Shown: positions 46,087 through 60,880 of the stretch, one piece after another
How positions within the stretch are numbered: the stretch's first letter is position 1
How the letters are laid out: the number at the start of each line of letters is the position of its first letter
Source: Ashinkailepas kermadecensis
Taxonomy: Eukaryota; Arthropoda; Thecostraca; Neolepadidae
Length of the DNA: 64,000 nucleotides
NCBI GenBank assembly: GCA_034440615.1
Contig: JAOTOM010002685.1
Span: 1 to 64,000, forward strand
Direction of reading: 5' to 3'
Notes under the pieces: model-generated
The model's input: only the letters and a program-made list of their open reading frames with translations
What the model was told of the DNA's origin: nothing
The model's database searches: none
Made by a program: the position numbers and the translations under genes

Positions 46087-46545
46087 GAGGGGTGGGGGGG
46101 TACGAGTGTGCAGGAGGGTACGGGTGTGGCTGTGAGTGTGGGGTAGGTGTGGGTGTGGGTGTTGGTGTGGGTGTGGGTGTAGGTGTGGGTGTGGGTGTAA
46201 GTGTGGGTGTGGGTGTGGGTGTGGGCGTGGGTATGGGTATGAGTGTGGGTGTGGGTGTGGGTGTGGGTGTGAGTGTGGGTGTGGGTGTAGGTGTGGGTGT
46301 TGGTGTAGGTGTGGGTGTGGGTGTGGGTGTGGGTGTAGGTATGGGTGTGGGTGTAGTTGTGGGTGTGGGTGTGGGCGTGGGTATGGGTATGGGTATGAGT
46401 GTGGGTGTGGGTGTGGGTGTGGGTGTGGGTGTGGGTGTGGGTGTGGGTGTGGGTGTGGGTGTGGGTGTGGGTGTGGGTGTGGGTGTGGGTGTGGGTGTGG
46501 GTGTGGGTGTGGGTGTGGGTGTGGGTTTGGGTGTGAGTGTGTGGG
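46087..46545 (+). repeat. (GTGGGT)n hexanucleotide repeat, ~450 bp
   Basis: GTGGGT repeats, with GTAGGT, ATGGGT and GTGAGT variants in the left two thirds and near-perfect in the right third. G3 tracts every six bases on the + strand give strong G-quadruplex potential. Gly-Val and Cys-Gly frames are artefacts. Confidence 0.97.
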
Positions 46546-46689
46546 CAGTTGTGAGGCTACGCGATGTATGGCTCCGGCTTGGTAATTGCCCAGGACGTTG
46601 TCAAGGTGTTAAGTGGTGATTCGCATAAATTAGGAATCTTTTGATGCAGCTATTCTAAGTTCTGCAACATCTTGCAAAATGTTAATGTG

Positions 46690-47370
46690 GATGTGCTGCG
46701 TGCGTCTCAGTTAATGGGACTGTCGTTATGTGTTCGTTTGAAGTACTCGCCGATGGGAGGTGCTTTTAGTTTTGTTAATGTCATCTTTTCGGAGCTAATT
46801 AAACTTCTCACTGACGGCACATTTGCTTTCATATATGTAAGCAGTGACCGTGGAATGGCATAGCTTGCATGTTGTCACATATACCGTGTTTCGGGTGTGA
46901 CATTTCCCCTGGAGCCTCGTCATGCAGCAGTTGCATGTGCGATTGTCTGCCGGGCATGGAGGTGGGTCTAGTGCTGATCGGGTGAGGGTGTCAGTTATGC
47001 TTCTGCCGCTTGTCCATGCTGTGCGAAGTGATAGTTGTGAGGTTTTTAACTGCAGCATTGATTTTGTTTGTTAGTTTGTCATCTACATATGGAAGAGTTA
47101 GGAAGGTGATGTCAGAGTATCCATTTGGTGTTTGGTAGTTTGCGTTTTATTGGGGAACATCGCTTGGAATCTGGCTCTTGGAATAACTATGTGTGGATAT
47201 CTGTTTTGTTTGAAGACATCTTCGACTTTAGCACACAAGTTATCACAGACACTGGGCAACAAGATACCAGATAAATTTATCAGAGCAACGCACAGCGGAA
47301 TTATCCGGACTGCTTTTAAAGTCACAAGCCAAATGTCCCCATCCGGCCCCTACCAAAGATAGAGCTGGCA
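46690..47370 (-). pseudogene. Penelope-like element remnant, 3' part with zinc-finger/GIY-YIG region
   Basis: On the minus strand, frames read FKQNRYPHIVIPRARFQAMF, then SITDTLTRSALDPPP, CPADNRTCNCCMTRLQGKCH, TRNTVYVTTCKLCHSTVTAY and IYESK. The CxC..C ... NTVYVTTCKLC ... AYIYESK pattern is that of the Cys-rich linker plus GIY-YIG endonuclease start of Penelope-like retroelements. The endonuclease is cut short after the ESK. An inverted copy lies at 47440-48890; nucleotide identity between them is high over about 450 bp. Confidence 0.7.
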
Positions 47371-47439
47371 TGGGGAGATCCACTGCATAAATGAACCTGG
47401 TTTATAGAGCGTTTGATAACCCACCTGTTAGTGTTTGTG

Positions 47440-48890
47440 CCTGCACACCTCCCTTACACAGCTGAATATCTAGTCCGCCTACACAAACCGTTACCCACCA
47501 TTCTTCCGCCAGGATCGATAGCATTCACGGTAGACGTTGCTAACTTGTTGTACTAGGTTGATAATGCACGATAGTTTCAGCATGGTGCTGAAAAGAGTTA
47601 CCTAGTTTTTAATGGTACTATAGGAATAGCAACTAGCGAAGCATGGTAGACGGCTAGGCTAACCATGCCGACAAAAAACTTCCATAAGCAACCATATAGT
47701 TTTACAGGTAGTAAGGGGTTGTCGCTGCGCGCTCAGCCCCTCCCCCTAAACACCAGGAAAGAGAGCTTACACTGTTAAAAGTGATCAAATATGTTTTCAG
47801 TGTATGGGAATATCACTACCAACGAAGCGATAGATGTAACAATCGGATTACTATGTCGGAACTATATGTGTACTGACATATATAGAAACTATTGGCGTGT
47901 GTGGGTTGACTTTAGCTGACCTGGAACACTTACTTAAACATTTCCTTAAGAACAATTACGTCAGGTCAGAACAAAACTAGTAGAGACAAAACACTGGGAT
48001 AGCCATGGGAAGCAGAATCGCACCTCCACTGGCGTCTATATCCATGCACACCATAGAAACACTAATGCTAACTTCTCCTGGTCAAAAGCAGCCCATCACA
48101 TATATGACATACATTAATGCTATTTCAGGCATTTGGACACACGGCTCTAGAGCACTGGACCAGTACTTACAGACATTTTGAAACATGACTCTAGAGCACT
48201 GAACCAATACTTTCAATTCATCAACACATTCCACCCACCCTTACTGTTCTGGATTGAACGCAGTGACACCTTAAAAAAACCACATACCATTTCTGAATAC
48301 ACCCCTAGCCTTACATCACGACGGCAAATACATCCGGTAGCACAGCATCGAAACCTAGCTATGGTCGAAAATATATTCAGACAAAACAGATTTTCATAAG
48401 GAATTATTAAATGAGGCAGCTTCCAAGTGATGTGCCTGAACAAAAACGCAAACTACCAAAACACGAGGCTCTGACATCACCGTCCTAAGTATTCCATATG
48501 TAGATGACAAACTAACAAACAAAATCAATGCTGAAGTAAAAACCAACTCGCAACTATCACTTCACACAGCATGAACAAGCGGCAGAAGCATAACTGACAC
48601 CCTCACACGATCAGCACTAGACCCACCTCCATGCCCGGCAGACAATCGCACATGCAACTGCTGCATGGCGAGGCTCCAGGGGAAATGTCACACCGAAACA
48701 CGGTATTTGTGACAACATGCAAGCTATGCCATTCCACTATCACTGCTTACATACATGAAAGCAAGGGTGCCGTCATGGGCACCGAAGAGATGACATTTAC
48801 AAAATTAAAAACTCCCCCATCGGTGAGTACTTCAGACGAACACATCACTACAGTCCCATTAACTGTGGCTTAGTGTATTCAGCACGATCG
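47440..48890 (+). pseudogene. Penelope-like element remnant, reverse transcriptase to GIY-YIG
   Basis: Pieces in order: PPGSIAFTVDVANLLY near 47510-47555 (reverse-transcriptase motif A region), GIAMGSRIAPPLASISMHTI near 47997-48056 (the AMGSPxSPxxAN motif), then YMTYINAISGIWTHGS near 48100-48150. The last should be the YVDD active site and reads YINA, so it is inactive. They are followed by the same PADNRTCNCCMARLQGKCH and endonuclease start as the minus-strand copy. Many stops and frameshifts. The left half of the reverse transcriptase is missing or replaced. Confidence 0.7.
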
Positions 48891-48968
48891 TCTGCCCTGT
48901 TCTATCTATATATTGGGGGTAGTTCGATTCTTGCCGCAGGTAGATTGGTGTGATTGGGTTTCCTGTAG

Positions 48969-50520
48969 ATGGAGGTTTGTAGTATTTTAGTTGGATTTAA
49001 GTTGGAGTTAAAACTCACCTATAACCCTACCAGTAAGTTAGAGCGTAAAATTACGGCAGAAGTAATAAAACAGCTGAAGCATTGGGGCAGAATATCTCAG
49101 ACTGAAGCTGATAAACTGAAGCCTTCACCTAGTCTTCCGCCTCGCCTCTACACCTTACCAAAGATCAACAAGGACGGTGTGCCGGTTCGCCCGATCGTTA
49201 ACTGCATCGGCTCACCCGTGGAGAAACTATCTGCCTACCTGACAGACATCACAAACCCGATCCTGGGCAAAAGTGAGCATCACATAACAACTCCGAAGAT
49301 TTTGTAAGGGGACTCTGCTCTAGCAACGCCACTGACAAATTGTGCGTTAGTGTCGACGTGAACAGTCATTTCATGATGGTACCGACCGACGAAGCCATCT
49401 AGGTCGTCTGCGAAAAAAAAACTCCGTCAAGATCCGACCCTCTCCGAACGCACTTCCATCGACGTCTCATCCCTGGAAACTCTGATGAAGTTATGTGTCA
49501 GAAGCACCTACCTCCTCTGAGACGGGGACATCTACGAGCAGGTGGAAGGCTTTCCAATGAAGCTGTCGCTCTCCGTCGTCCACGCCAACGGCTACATTAA
49601 ATTTTCCGAAGAGAAAGCCTCGGTGAGCCGGAGAAAAAACCAGGCGTCTGGCTCCGTTTCGTTGATGATTGCTTTGCCTACTGGAGCCAGCGGTTGGAAG
49701 ATCTCAACAAGTTCCTCCATCATCTCAACAGCATCCGACTATCAAGCATGTTCACCATGCAGTTCAAGAGAAACGGAAGTCTTCATTTCCGCCATGTGAA
49801 TTTGCAGAAAACCGATGGACGACCCCAAACCTCCGTCTCCAGGAAACCCACTCACACCAACGTCTATCTGCGGCAAGAATTGAACCACCCCCAAAAGGTG
49901 AAGAAATGTGTCGTGCGATGTCTCACTGAACGCTCATGGCCAAAAAATGTGCGACGAGGACCGCATTAAGTCTGGATTGTCTACTCTCGACAAGGTCTTC
50001 GCCGCTCACGGCTACCGAAAGAAAAGCGCTACGTCTGCTGCACGACAACACAGACCGAAAAATGAAAACGGAAAACAAGCTGTGATACGTTTCAGTTCTC
50101 TATTACCCGGGCATTGGAGAGCGCCTGGAACAACGTCACCTGAGGCCCCTGCGAATTGTCATCACTCATGCGTCCCGGCAATCCTTGAAAAGCAAACGGA
50201 GCGAACGTCCTAAAGACCGAAGAGATCGGGGGCGGAGCTCGGGGAACATCTTCCGCCTGACATGCGAGTGCAACGCAGGGTGCATTGGCGAGAGTGGTCG
50301 GCCGCTGGACAAGCGCCTGAAGGAGCACCGGAACGCTCTCTTCAAGTCCCAACCAGAAACGTCCGCAGTGGATGAACACGCTGCAGATAATCGGCATGAT
50401 ATCCACTAGAACGACGTGCAGATTCTGGGACTGGAAACCCAGCTTAGGAGAAGGAAGCGGCTGGTATCACAATGGAAAGTCGAAACCAGAGCTGAATCGG
50501 GATAGGGGCTTAGAATGGTC
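48969..50520 (+). pseudogene. Penelope-like element remnant, different family, near full length of RT-EN
   Basis: Best-preserved retroelement here, broken into several frames. Order: KITAEVIKQLKHWGRIS; LPPRLYTLPKINKDGVPVRP; IVNCIGSPVEKLSAYLTD; VSVDVNSHFMMVPTDEAI (49350-49400); STYLLxDGDIYEQVEGFPMK (stop at x); LNKFLHHLNSIRLSSMFTMQ (about 49700-49760); RKPTHTNVYLRQELNHPQ; and a C-terminal GIY-YIG block (NIFRLTCECNAGCIGESGRP, LDKRLKEHRNA ... VDEHAADNRHDI) at about 50240-50409. The YxDD motif falls in a frame-shifted stretch near 49655-49690 and is not readable. Penelope-like elements encode reverse transcriptase plus GIY-YIG endonuclease; this copy is dead. Confidence 0.85.
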
Positions 50521-51839
50521 GACCATCTGGACAGTGGCTAACGGGCAGTAATCTAAGGGATGGGTGGGGAAGAGTTAGGGATGTTTCAATTGTGATGTAT
50601 TTTATAGTCTCTTTACCGTATTTACCACGTGGAAGTTTCAATTGTGATGTTTTACAGTGTCTGTGCCGATTGTGTTTGCATTTAAGTACCGATTTCTTCA
50701 CTGCTCGTGTCTTGTGTTTGAAATGTTTACAACATTATTAATTGTTTTCTCTTGCAATGTACCATCTGACGACGGAGCCGTTAGGAGTTCTGAAAGCTCA
50801 TGAACTGTTTCAGAATGGGTCATCACAGATGACCCACTCTGTGATCCATTTTTCATTCTTATGGACCCTTTATCACGCGCCCTGGAGGGGGGATGGCGGA
50901 TTCCCCCCCCCTAAGATCTCGGCTCCTATTAAAGCTAGAGGACCAAATTATCAGGGTGTATGGGTACGGTAGTGAACTCTATTGTGTGCAAATTCCATGA
51001 CCTTAGGTCAATATCTTCAAGGTTAAATGAGGTCACATATGTCACAATTTGCTTGCTTTGCGTGTCTTGGCTTGTCATTGGTATGGATCGCTGTGATTGT
51101 GTTTAAATGCTCCAAAATGGGCATCAATGATGTTTGGACATGACTAATGATGCAATACAGGTGCTAGACCCGGCATTTGATCTCAGGTCACCTATATAGC
51201 AGCACCTTATCAGGTCAGTTACCTGTTCCAGTTACCGGAACTGGGCCGCCTGCCCAACTGCTCCGTCGGGCGGCTCGGCGCAATCGGCTTCGCGAAGAAA
51301 AGAGTGAAGCACATGAGTGAAGTATGGAAACGCTTATGTACACAATGGCACAAACAGCAGTTTTCAGGATGTGTAGGGAGTAACATGCAAAATGACATCA
51401 ATCGCATGACAGTCATTTGCATCTATGACAACATTCCAGTTGACCAAGTTTGGTTCCATTGACCTATCATGAACTTGACCTGACTTGACCTCGGTGACCT
51501 AATATGACCTTGAAACTACATAGCATAACAATATACATCAAACAAGTCGATAGTGTTGCCAAGAACACTTCCCTTTTGCCGATATACGGGAAGCGCATCA
51601 GCGCCGATTTTTGTGGTCTGGCGCTACGAAATGTTTTGACTTTAACGGCCTCTAACTCGAAAAAAAAGTTCGGTAGATTCCCGTTTTTCTTGCTTTAAAC
51701 AACGCGCCGGACATTTCTAAGCAGGTACGCAAAACAAATGGCGTATATCGACCAGTAACATCGGGAGTTATTTACGAAAACTGAAGGGGTGGGTGGATTT
51801 CGTCCCTCCCCCCCCTCCCCCTCTCCAATGCGCGTGTTA
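50521..51839. other. Unassigned sequence
   Basis: No gene seen. A cluster of irregularly spaced TGACCT/TTGACC motifs lies at 51460-51510, and further GGTCA motifs are scattered around 51000-51220. A C-run at about 50902 probably belongs to another G/C-run element. Confidence 0.4.
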
Positions 51840-52170
51840 ATATGTCTCTGAATGATTCACTCGTGATATGTTAAGAAATGTATGACCCAATATGTCGAGT
51901 GTTATCATATCAAATGCAGATATTTGTACGTGCTCATTATTTGTCTCTACCTATGGCGTTATTATCTCATATGTCTAATCCCAGGTCTAGTACATCCATA
52001 GAATATTCCGCACAAGTTGTTGACCAACCCAAATGTGACAATCGGCTGGTATCAAACCGACACTGTTGATAATGACCCACAGTCGAAATATATTCAGTCA
52101 TTTTGTTGAAATTTTGTGTTTATACATCTGAAATATCATGAACATCAGGCTAATTCTTTACATAGTCGTA
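51840..52170 (-). repeat. Dispersed repeat C, copy 2
   Basis: Reverse-complement partner of 45580-45900, about 6 kb away, bracketing the Penelope-like cluster and the GTGGGT block. Confidence 0.75.
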
Positions 52171-54194
<2,024 letters not shown>

Positions 54195-54429
54195 CTGCCT
54201 CAATTCGCTGTCTTGCATAGACACCTGCTCCTCTATTACTGAAGCATGCCCCTACGATGCTAACCGTTCTTCCATCCACTAATATATCTCTTCCTCAACC
54301 AGCCCAAGCGAGATCCTTAAATACGCCAATTTAATCTCAATTTGCATTTACCGAACTTGATGCAGTCTTCACAAAACCACAACTCTGCTTTAAATGCACC
54401 ATTGGGAACTCCCAGTTATGCTAAAGCTG

Positions 54430-54600
54430 ATTAGTCTTGGCCAAGGAGTCTACGTTGCAAGCTCAGCTCAGCCGAACCATGGAAGGGTTCGAGCCCCCGC
54501 AAAGAGATAAGGATGTCGGCGTATTCTCGTGACTACATCCTTGGACTTCGGCACGATTTTACCCGGCACTGCCCGTTGGTAAAAAAAGGCATTGCCGAGT
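54430..54600 (+). mobile_element. tRNA-derived SINE fragment
   Basis: B-box GGTTCGAGCCCC at 54486-54497. An A-box-like TTGGCCAAGGAGTCTACG lies upstream. Downstream CCTTGGACTTCGGCACGATT, then TTACCCGGCACTGC, resembles the conserved SINE body CCTTGGGCAAGGCACTTTACCC. A different family from the SINE at 3825, or a diverged one. Confidence 0.55.
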
Positions 54601-55834
54601 ACGTTCGTTTCCCGATAATCAGAGCTAAACTAATTGCGAGAAAAACACTTTAAACGTGCTGATTACTTGCTTACAAACATGCTTCGACGCCGCTGGGAAT
54701 CCTATAGTTTACTGTTAGAACATTTGCAAAGAGCAATCGGTTATTTGTGGCTTTGGACCGATGGTTTACCGCGTAAATTCAAGCTAAAAGTGTCAGAAGG
54801 TGAGGGGAAAAGGATGTATTCTCACTTTCGGGTAATATAGGGCAAATATAAATGTGCTTTGTCGTCCCTCACAGCCACTCTATTTGACATCGAAAGCCCA
54901 TTAGCTGGCTCCGATTATCACATCTCCAGTTAGATTCCTACCCCTCCCAATTGGATTGATGTAGCGGAGCCTTTGCAGCCTAGCCCAGCCAATATCATGG
55001 CAAATGTTGGTCGTGAAACTCTGGCAACGAGCCAAGCAAAACCTTCCCTGGTGGTCATATCTGGCTATTCTGATGTCCACCGCTGACGATAGGTGACGCC
55101 AGGGGATCCGATTCATGGTTCACTCCGCTACCGCTGAATACGCTGAAGGCGCAGAACAATAGCACGTGTGTTGCTGTATATTCTTTTGGAAAGTCACGTG
55201 CCCCTCAAGTATTGAATCTTCCCCTTCAATGCTAAATAACGCGACGCTCATGGTACACTGTGACGCTCATGATACATAGCGACCAGACCACGATTTATAC
55301 GATAAATTTGTAGGTATTTCTGTGGATGCAGTCCGATTGGACAGATGTATACAAAATGTCGTTACAGGTATAGCACCAGACATTGAGGTTTTCCAAGATA
55401 GGTTCGGAAGCTTACACATAGCGACACAAAAGACAGACGTAATTTATCCGACGCAAACCTTACCAGAACGCTCCGCGGCTAGAACCCACGGAATATGGAA
55501 CATCACACTCAGCGGAATTCATGGAACAATTGTGACAAAAAGCGCACCCTTAGAAAAAGCAAAGATCGCGTGATCGCGTTTTCCTCGCTGGTAATGACTA
55601 GTACGATTTCCCAGCATACCGTTTGTCCGTAGTTTTCAACACATTATACCTGTAGGCAGGGGTAGAGTTTCCCATCCTTTTGGTGGGGCCTGGTCCTCAC
55701 CATCAGTCAGTCAGCTTCACCTGAGGGGCACGACTGACCTGGGGATTTTTTGCAAGGTCTGGGCAGTGCATTCCACTCGCGTTTTCTATTGGGGCACCCT
55801 TGAAACCCAAAGGGACACCTTTTGCACGCAGAGC
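54601..55834. other. Unassigned sequence
   Basis: An 83-codon + strand frame (55322-55573; RLDRCIQNVVTGIAPDIEVF) has normal composition but no recognised family and no clear splice context. Nothing else supported. Confidence 0.35.
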
Positions 55835-56010
55835 CTCACAGAGGGGCGCCTTTTGTATTCAGAGGGGTGTCTTTTATACCCAGAGGGGCGCCTTTTCTCC
55901 TCAGAGGTCTTCGGCTAAAAATACAAGGGGGAGGGGTGTACTCGGGCGTCCTGGAGAGGCGCGTTTTTAGGTTAGAGGGGCTTCGCATCTCCATGGGGTG
56001 GTAGTACATG
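55835..56010 (+). repeat. Repeat D copy 1, upstream of the 33-bp array
   Basis: AGAGGGGCGCCTTTT repeated units, then CAGAGGTCTTCGGCTRAAAA, a GGGAGG.GTG.ACTCG stretch and ATCTCCATGGGGTGGTA. The same ~140-bp segment recurs in the same orientation at 60878-61020, inside the far end of the array. Confidence 0.85.
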
Positions 56011-56576
56011 TCCCTGTGCCCCTGCTCTTGATCTGCCACTGACACTGGATGTACGAGAGACCCTCCTAATCGGCAATGGAACGCCCCTTCGACGCATTGT
56101 ACACCTCGGGCATCCAGACTCCATACGCCGATAAACTAATCGTGGAGCACTGTATGCTTCGGTTGTGCCTGGACACTCAGCGTTATAAATCGTCTCTAAT
56201 CCAACATCAAAACCTATGAGCAGCACCCCGATGGGAATGAACGGCTTGGTACAATATGTAGTTGAGGTCTACAATGTGCCCTCAAGAACGACTGAAATCA
56301 CAACTTGATGGCCATTCCTCTTAAACAGCTTCTATCAGCTAAATTTAGGCTTCACAGGACACGAAAATCGAGTTCTGTAACCCACAACTTCAGAGATTGT
56401 GAGGCAAGTACCACCTTTAAAAATTGGTGCGCTGTACTTGTCTGATGATCAACTTTTTTCCACGTCAACTGATTGCGTGACCACGGACGATTGTCGGATA
56501 ATCCTGCTTCGACTTGAAACAATCGAATTCCGGTGCACCGCATGCTATCTGGTTAATCCGTCTGATGCATAGCCGA

Positions 56577-59500
56577 CAGCACACAGTGCATAGCGGTACC
56601 ACTGCCCACAGCACGCAGCACACAGCCGGCACCACTACCCACAGTACACAGTACACAGCCGGCACCACTGCCCACAGTACACAGTACACAGCCGGCACCA
56701 CTGCTCACAGTACACAGTACACAGCCGGCACCACTGCTCACAGTACACAGTACACAGCCGGCACCACTGCCCACAGCACACAGAACACAGCCGGCACCAC
56801 TGCTCACAGCACACAGTACACAGCCGGCACCACTGCCCACAGCACACAGTACACAGCCGGCACCACTGCTCACAGTACACAGTACACAGCCGGCACCACT
56901 GCCCACAGCACACAGTACACAGCCGGCACCACTGCCCACAGCACACAGTACACAGCCGGCACCACTGCTCACAGTACACAGCCGGCACCACTACTCACAG
57001 TACACAGTACACAGCCGGCACCACTGCTCACAGTACACAGTACACACCCGGCACCACTGCCCACAGTACACAGTACACAACCGATACCACTACCCACAGT
57101 ACACAGTACACAGCCGGCACCACTGCTCACAGTACACAGTACACAGCCGGCACCACTGCCCACAGTACACAGTACACAGCCGGTACCACTGCCCACAGTA
57201 CACAGTACACAGCCGGCACCACTGCCCACAGCACACAGTACACAGCCGGAACCACTGCTAACAGTACACAGTACACAGCCGGCACCACTGCTCACAGTAC
57301 ACAGTACACAGCCGGCACCACTGCCCACAGCACACAGTACACAGCCGGCACCACTGCTCACAGTACACAGTACACAGCCGGCACCACTGCCCACAGTACA
57401 CAGTACACAGCCGGCACCACTGCCCACAGTACACAGTACACACCCGGCACCACTGCCCACAGTACACAGTACACAGCCGGCACCACTGCTCACAGTACAC
57501 AGTACACAGCCGGCACCACTGCCCACAGCACACAGTACACAGCCGGCACCACTGCTCACAGTACACAGCCGGCACCACTGCCCACAGCACACAGTACACA
57601 GCCGGTACCACTGCCCACAGCACACAGTACACAGCCGGCACCACTACCCACAGTACACAGTACACAGCCGGCACCACTGCTCACAGTACACAGTACACAG
57701 CCGGCACCACTGCCCACAGCACACAGTACACAGCCGGAACCACTGCTCACAGTACACAGTACACAGCCGGCACCACTGCTCACAGTACACAGCCGGCACC
57801 ACTGCCCACAGCACACAGTACACAGCCGGCACCACTGCCCACAGCACACAGTACACAGCCGGCACCACTGCTCACAGTACACAGTACACAGCCGGCACCA
57901 CTGCTCACAGTACACAGCCGGCACCACTGCTCACAGCACACAGTGCACAGCCGGCACCACTGCCCACAGCACACAGTACACAGCCGGTACCACTACCCAC
58001 AGTACACAGCCGGCACCACTGCCCACAGCACACAGTACACAGCCGGTACCACTACCCACAGTACACAGTACACAGCCGGCACCACTGCTCACAGTACACA
58101 GTACACAGCCGGCACCACTGCCCACAGCACACAGTACACAGCCGGCACCACTGCTCACAGCACACAGTACACAGCCGGCACCACTGCTCACAGCACACAG
58201 TACACAGCCGGCACCACTGCCCACAGCACACAGTACACAGCCGGCACCACTGCCCACAGTACACAGAACACATCCGGCACCACTGCTCACAGCACACAGT
58301 GCACAGCCGGCACCACTGCCCACAGCACACAGTACACAGCCGGTACCACTACCCACAGTACACAGTACACAGCCGGCACCACTGCTCACAGTACACAGCC
58401 GGCACCACTGCCCACAGCACACAGTACACAGCCGGTAACACTACCCACAGTACACAGTACACAGCCGGCACCACTGCTCACAGTACACAGTACACAGCCG
58501 GCACCACTGCCCACAGCACACAGTACACAGCCGGCACCACTGCTCACAGTACACAGCCGGCACCACTGCCCACAGCACACAGTACACAGCCGGCACCACT
58601 GCCCACAGCACACAGTACACAGCCGGAACCACTGCTAACAGTACACAGTACACAGCCGGCACCACTGCTCACAGTACACAGCCGGCACCACTGCCCACAG
58701 CGCACAGTACACAGCCGGCACCACTGCCCACAACACACAGTACACAGCCGGCACCACTGCTCACAGTACACAGTACACAGCCAGCACCACTGCTCACAGT
58801 ACACAGTACACATCCGGCACCACTGCTCACAGCACACAGTGCACAGCCGGCACCACTGCCCACAGCACACAGTACACAGCCGGTACCACTACCCACAGTA
58901 CACAGCCGGCACCACTGCCCACAGCACACAGTACACAGCCGGTACCACGACCCACAGTACACAGTACACAGCCGGCACCACTGCTCACAGTACACAGTAC
59001 ACAGCCGGCACCACTGCCCACAGCACACAGTACACAGCCGGCACCACTGCTCACAGCACACAGTACACAGCCGGCACCACTGCCCACAGCACACAGTACA
59101 CAGCCGGCACCACTGCCCACAGCACACAGTACACAGCCGGCACCACTGCCCACAGTACACAGTACACATCCGGCACCACTGCTCACAGCACACAGTGCAC
59201 AGCCGGCACCACTGCCCACAGCACACAGTACACAGCCGGTACCACTACCCACAGTACACAGTACACAGCCGGCACCACTGCTCACAGTACACAGCCGGCA
59301 CCACTGCCCACAGCACACAGTACACAGCCGGTAACACTACCCACAGTACACAGTACACAGCCGGCACCACTGCTCACAGTACACAGTACACAGCCGGCAC
59401 CACTGCCCACAGCACACAGTACACAGCCGGCACCACTGCTCACAGTACACAGCCGGCACCACTGCCCACAGCACACAGTACACAGCCAGTAACATTACCC

Positions 59501-60880
59501 ACAGTACACAGTACACAGCCGGCACCACTGCTCACAGTACACAGTACACAGCCGGCACCACTGCTCACAGCACACAGTACACAGCCGGCACCACTGCCCA
59601 CAGCACACAGTACACAGCCGGTACCACTACCCACAGTACACAGTACACAGCCGGCACCACTGCTCACAGTACACAGTACACAGCCGGCACCACTGCCCAC
59701 AGCACACAGTACACAGCCGGCACCACTGCTCACAGCACACAGTACACAGCCGGCACCACTGCTCACAGCACACAGTACACAGCCGGCACCACTGCCCACA
59801 GCACACAGTACACAGCCGGCACCACTGCCCACAGTACACAGTACACATCCGGCATCACTGCTCACAGCACACAGTGAACAGCCGGCACCACTGCCCACAG
59901 CACACAGTACACAGCCGGTACCACTACCCACAGTACACAGTACACAGCCGGCACCACTGCTCACAGTACACAGCCGGCACCACTGCCCACAGCACACAGT
60001 ACACAGCCGGTACCACTACCCACAGTACACAGTACACAGCCGGCACCACTGCTCACAGTACACAGTACACAGCCGGCACCACTGCCCACAGCACACAGTA
60101 CACAGCCGGCACCACTGCTCACAGCACACAGTACACAGCCGGCACCACTGCCCACAGCACACAGTACACAGCCGGCACCACTGCTCACAGTACACAGCCG
60201 GCACCACTGCCCACAGCACACAGTACACAGCCGGCACCACTGCCCACAGCACACAGTACACAGCCGGCACCACTGCTCACAGTACACAGTACACATCCGG
60301 CACCACTGCTCACAGTACACAGCCGGCACCACTGCCCACAGTACACAGTACACATCCGGCACCACTGCTCACAGCACACAGTACACAGCCGGCACCACTG
60401 CCCACAGCACACAGTACACAGCCGGTACCACTACCCACAGTACACAGTACACAGCCGGCACCACTGCTCACAGTACACAGCCGGCACCACTGCCCACAGC
60501 ACACAGTACACAGCCGGTACCACTACCCACAGTACACAGTACACAGCCGGAACCACTGCTCACAGTACACAGTACAGAGCCGGCACCACTGCCCACAGCA
60601 CACAGTACACAGCCGGCACCACTGCTCACAGCACACAGTACACAGCCGGCACCACTGCCCACAGCACACAGTACACAGCCGGTACCACTACCCACAGCAC
60701 ACAGTACACAGCCGGCACCACTGCCCACAGCACACAGTACACAGCCGGCACCACTGCTCACAGCACACAGTACACAGCCGCCACCACTGCTCACAGTACA
60801 CAGCCGGCACCACTGCCCACAGCACACAGCACACAGCACACAGCCAGTACCACTGCCCACAGTACACAGTACACAGTACA
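56577..60880. repeat. 33-bp tandem array with higher-order structure, 4.3 kb
   Basis: About 130 units, mostly 33 bp (CCGGCACCACTGCCCACAGT plus ACACAGTACACAG) with frequent 26-bp units lacking one TACACAG. A marker variant (ACATCCGGC...CAGTGCAC) recurs near 57941, 58297, 58837, 59192 and 59871, giving spacings of about 356, 540, 355 and 679 bp, evidence of block-wise amplification. All three + frames lack stops, so a 992-codon frame (56514-59492) and others exist. The Thr/Ser/His-rich product has no start context, introns or domain and is not called a gene. Confidence 0.97.

Noticed and set aside
56514..59492. 992-codon open frame, mucin-like Thr/Ser-rich
   Set aside because: It is entirely tandem repeat; the unit happens to lack stops in all frames, and the frame jumps with unit length. 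No start context, domain or flanking exon.
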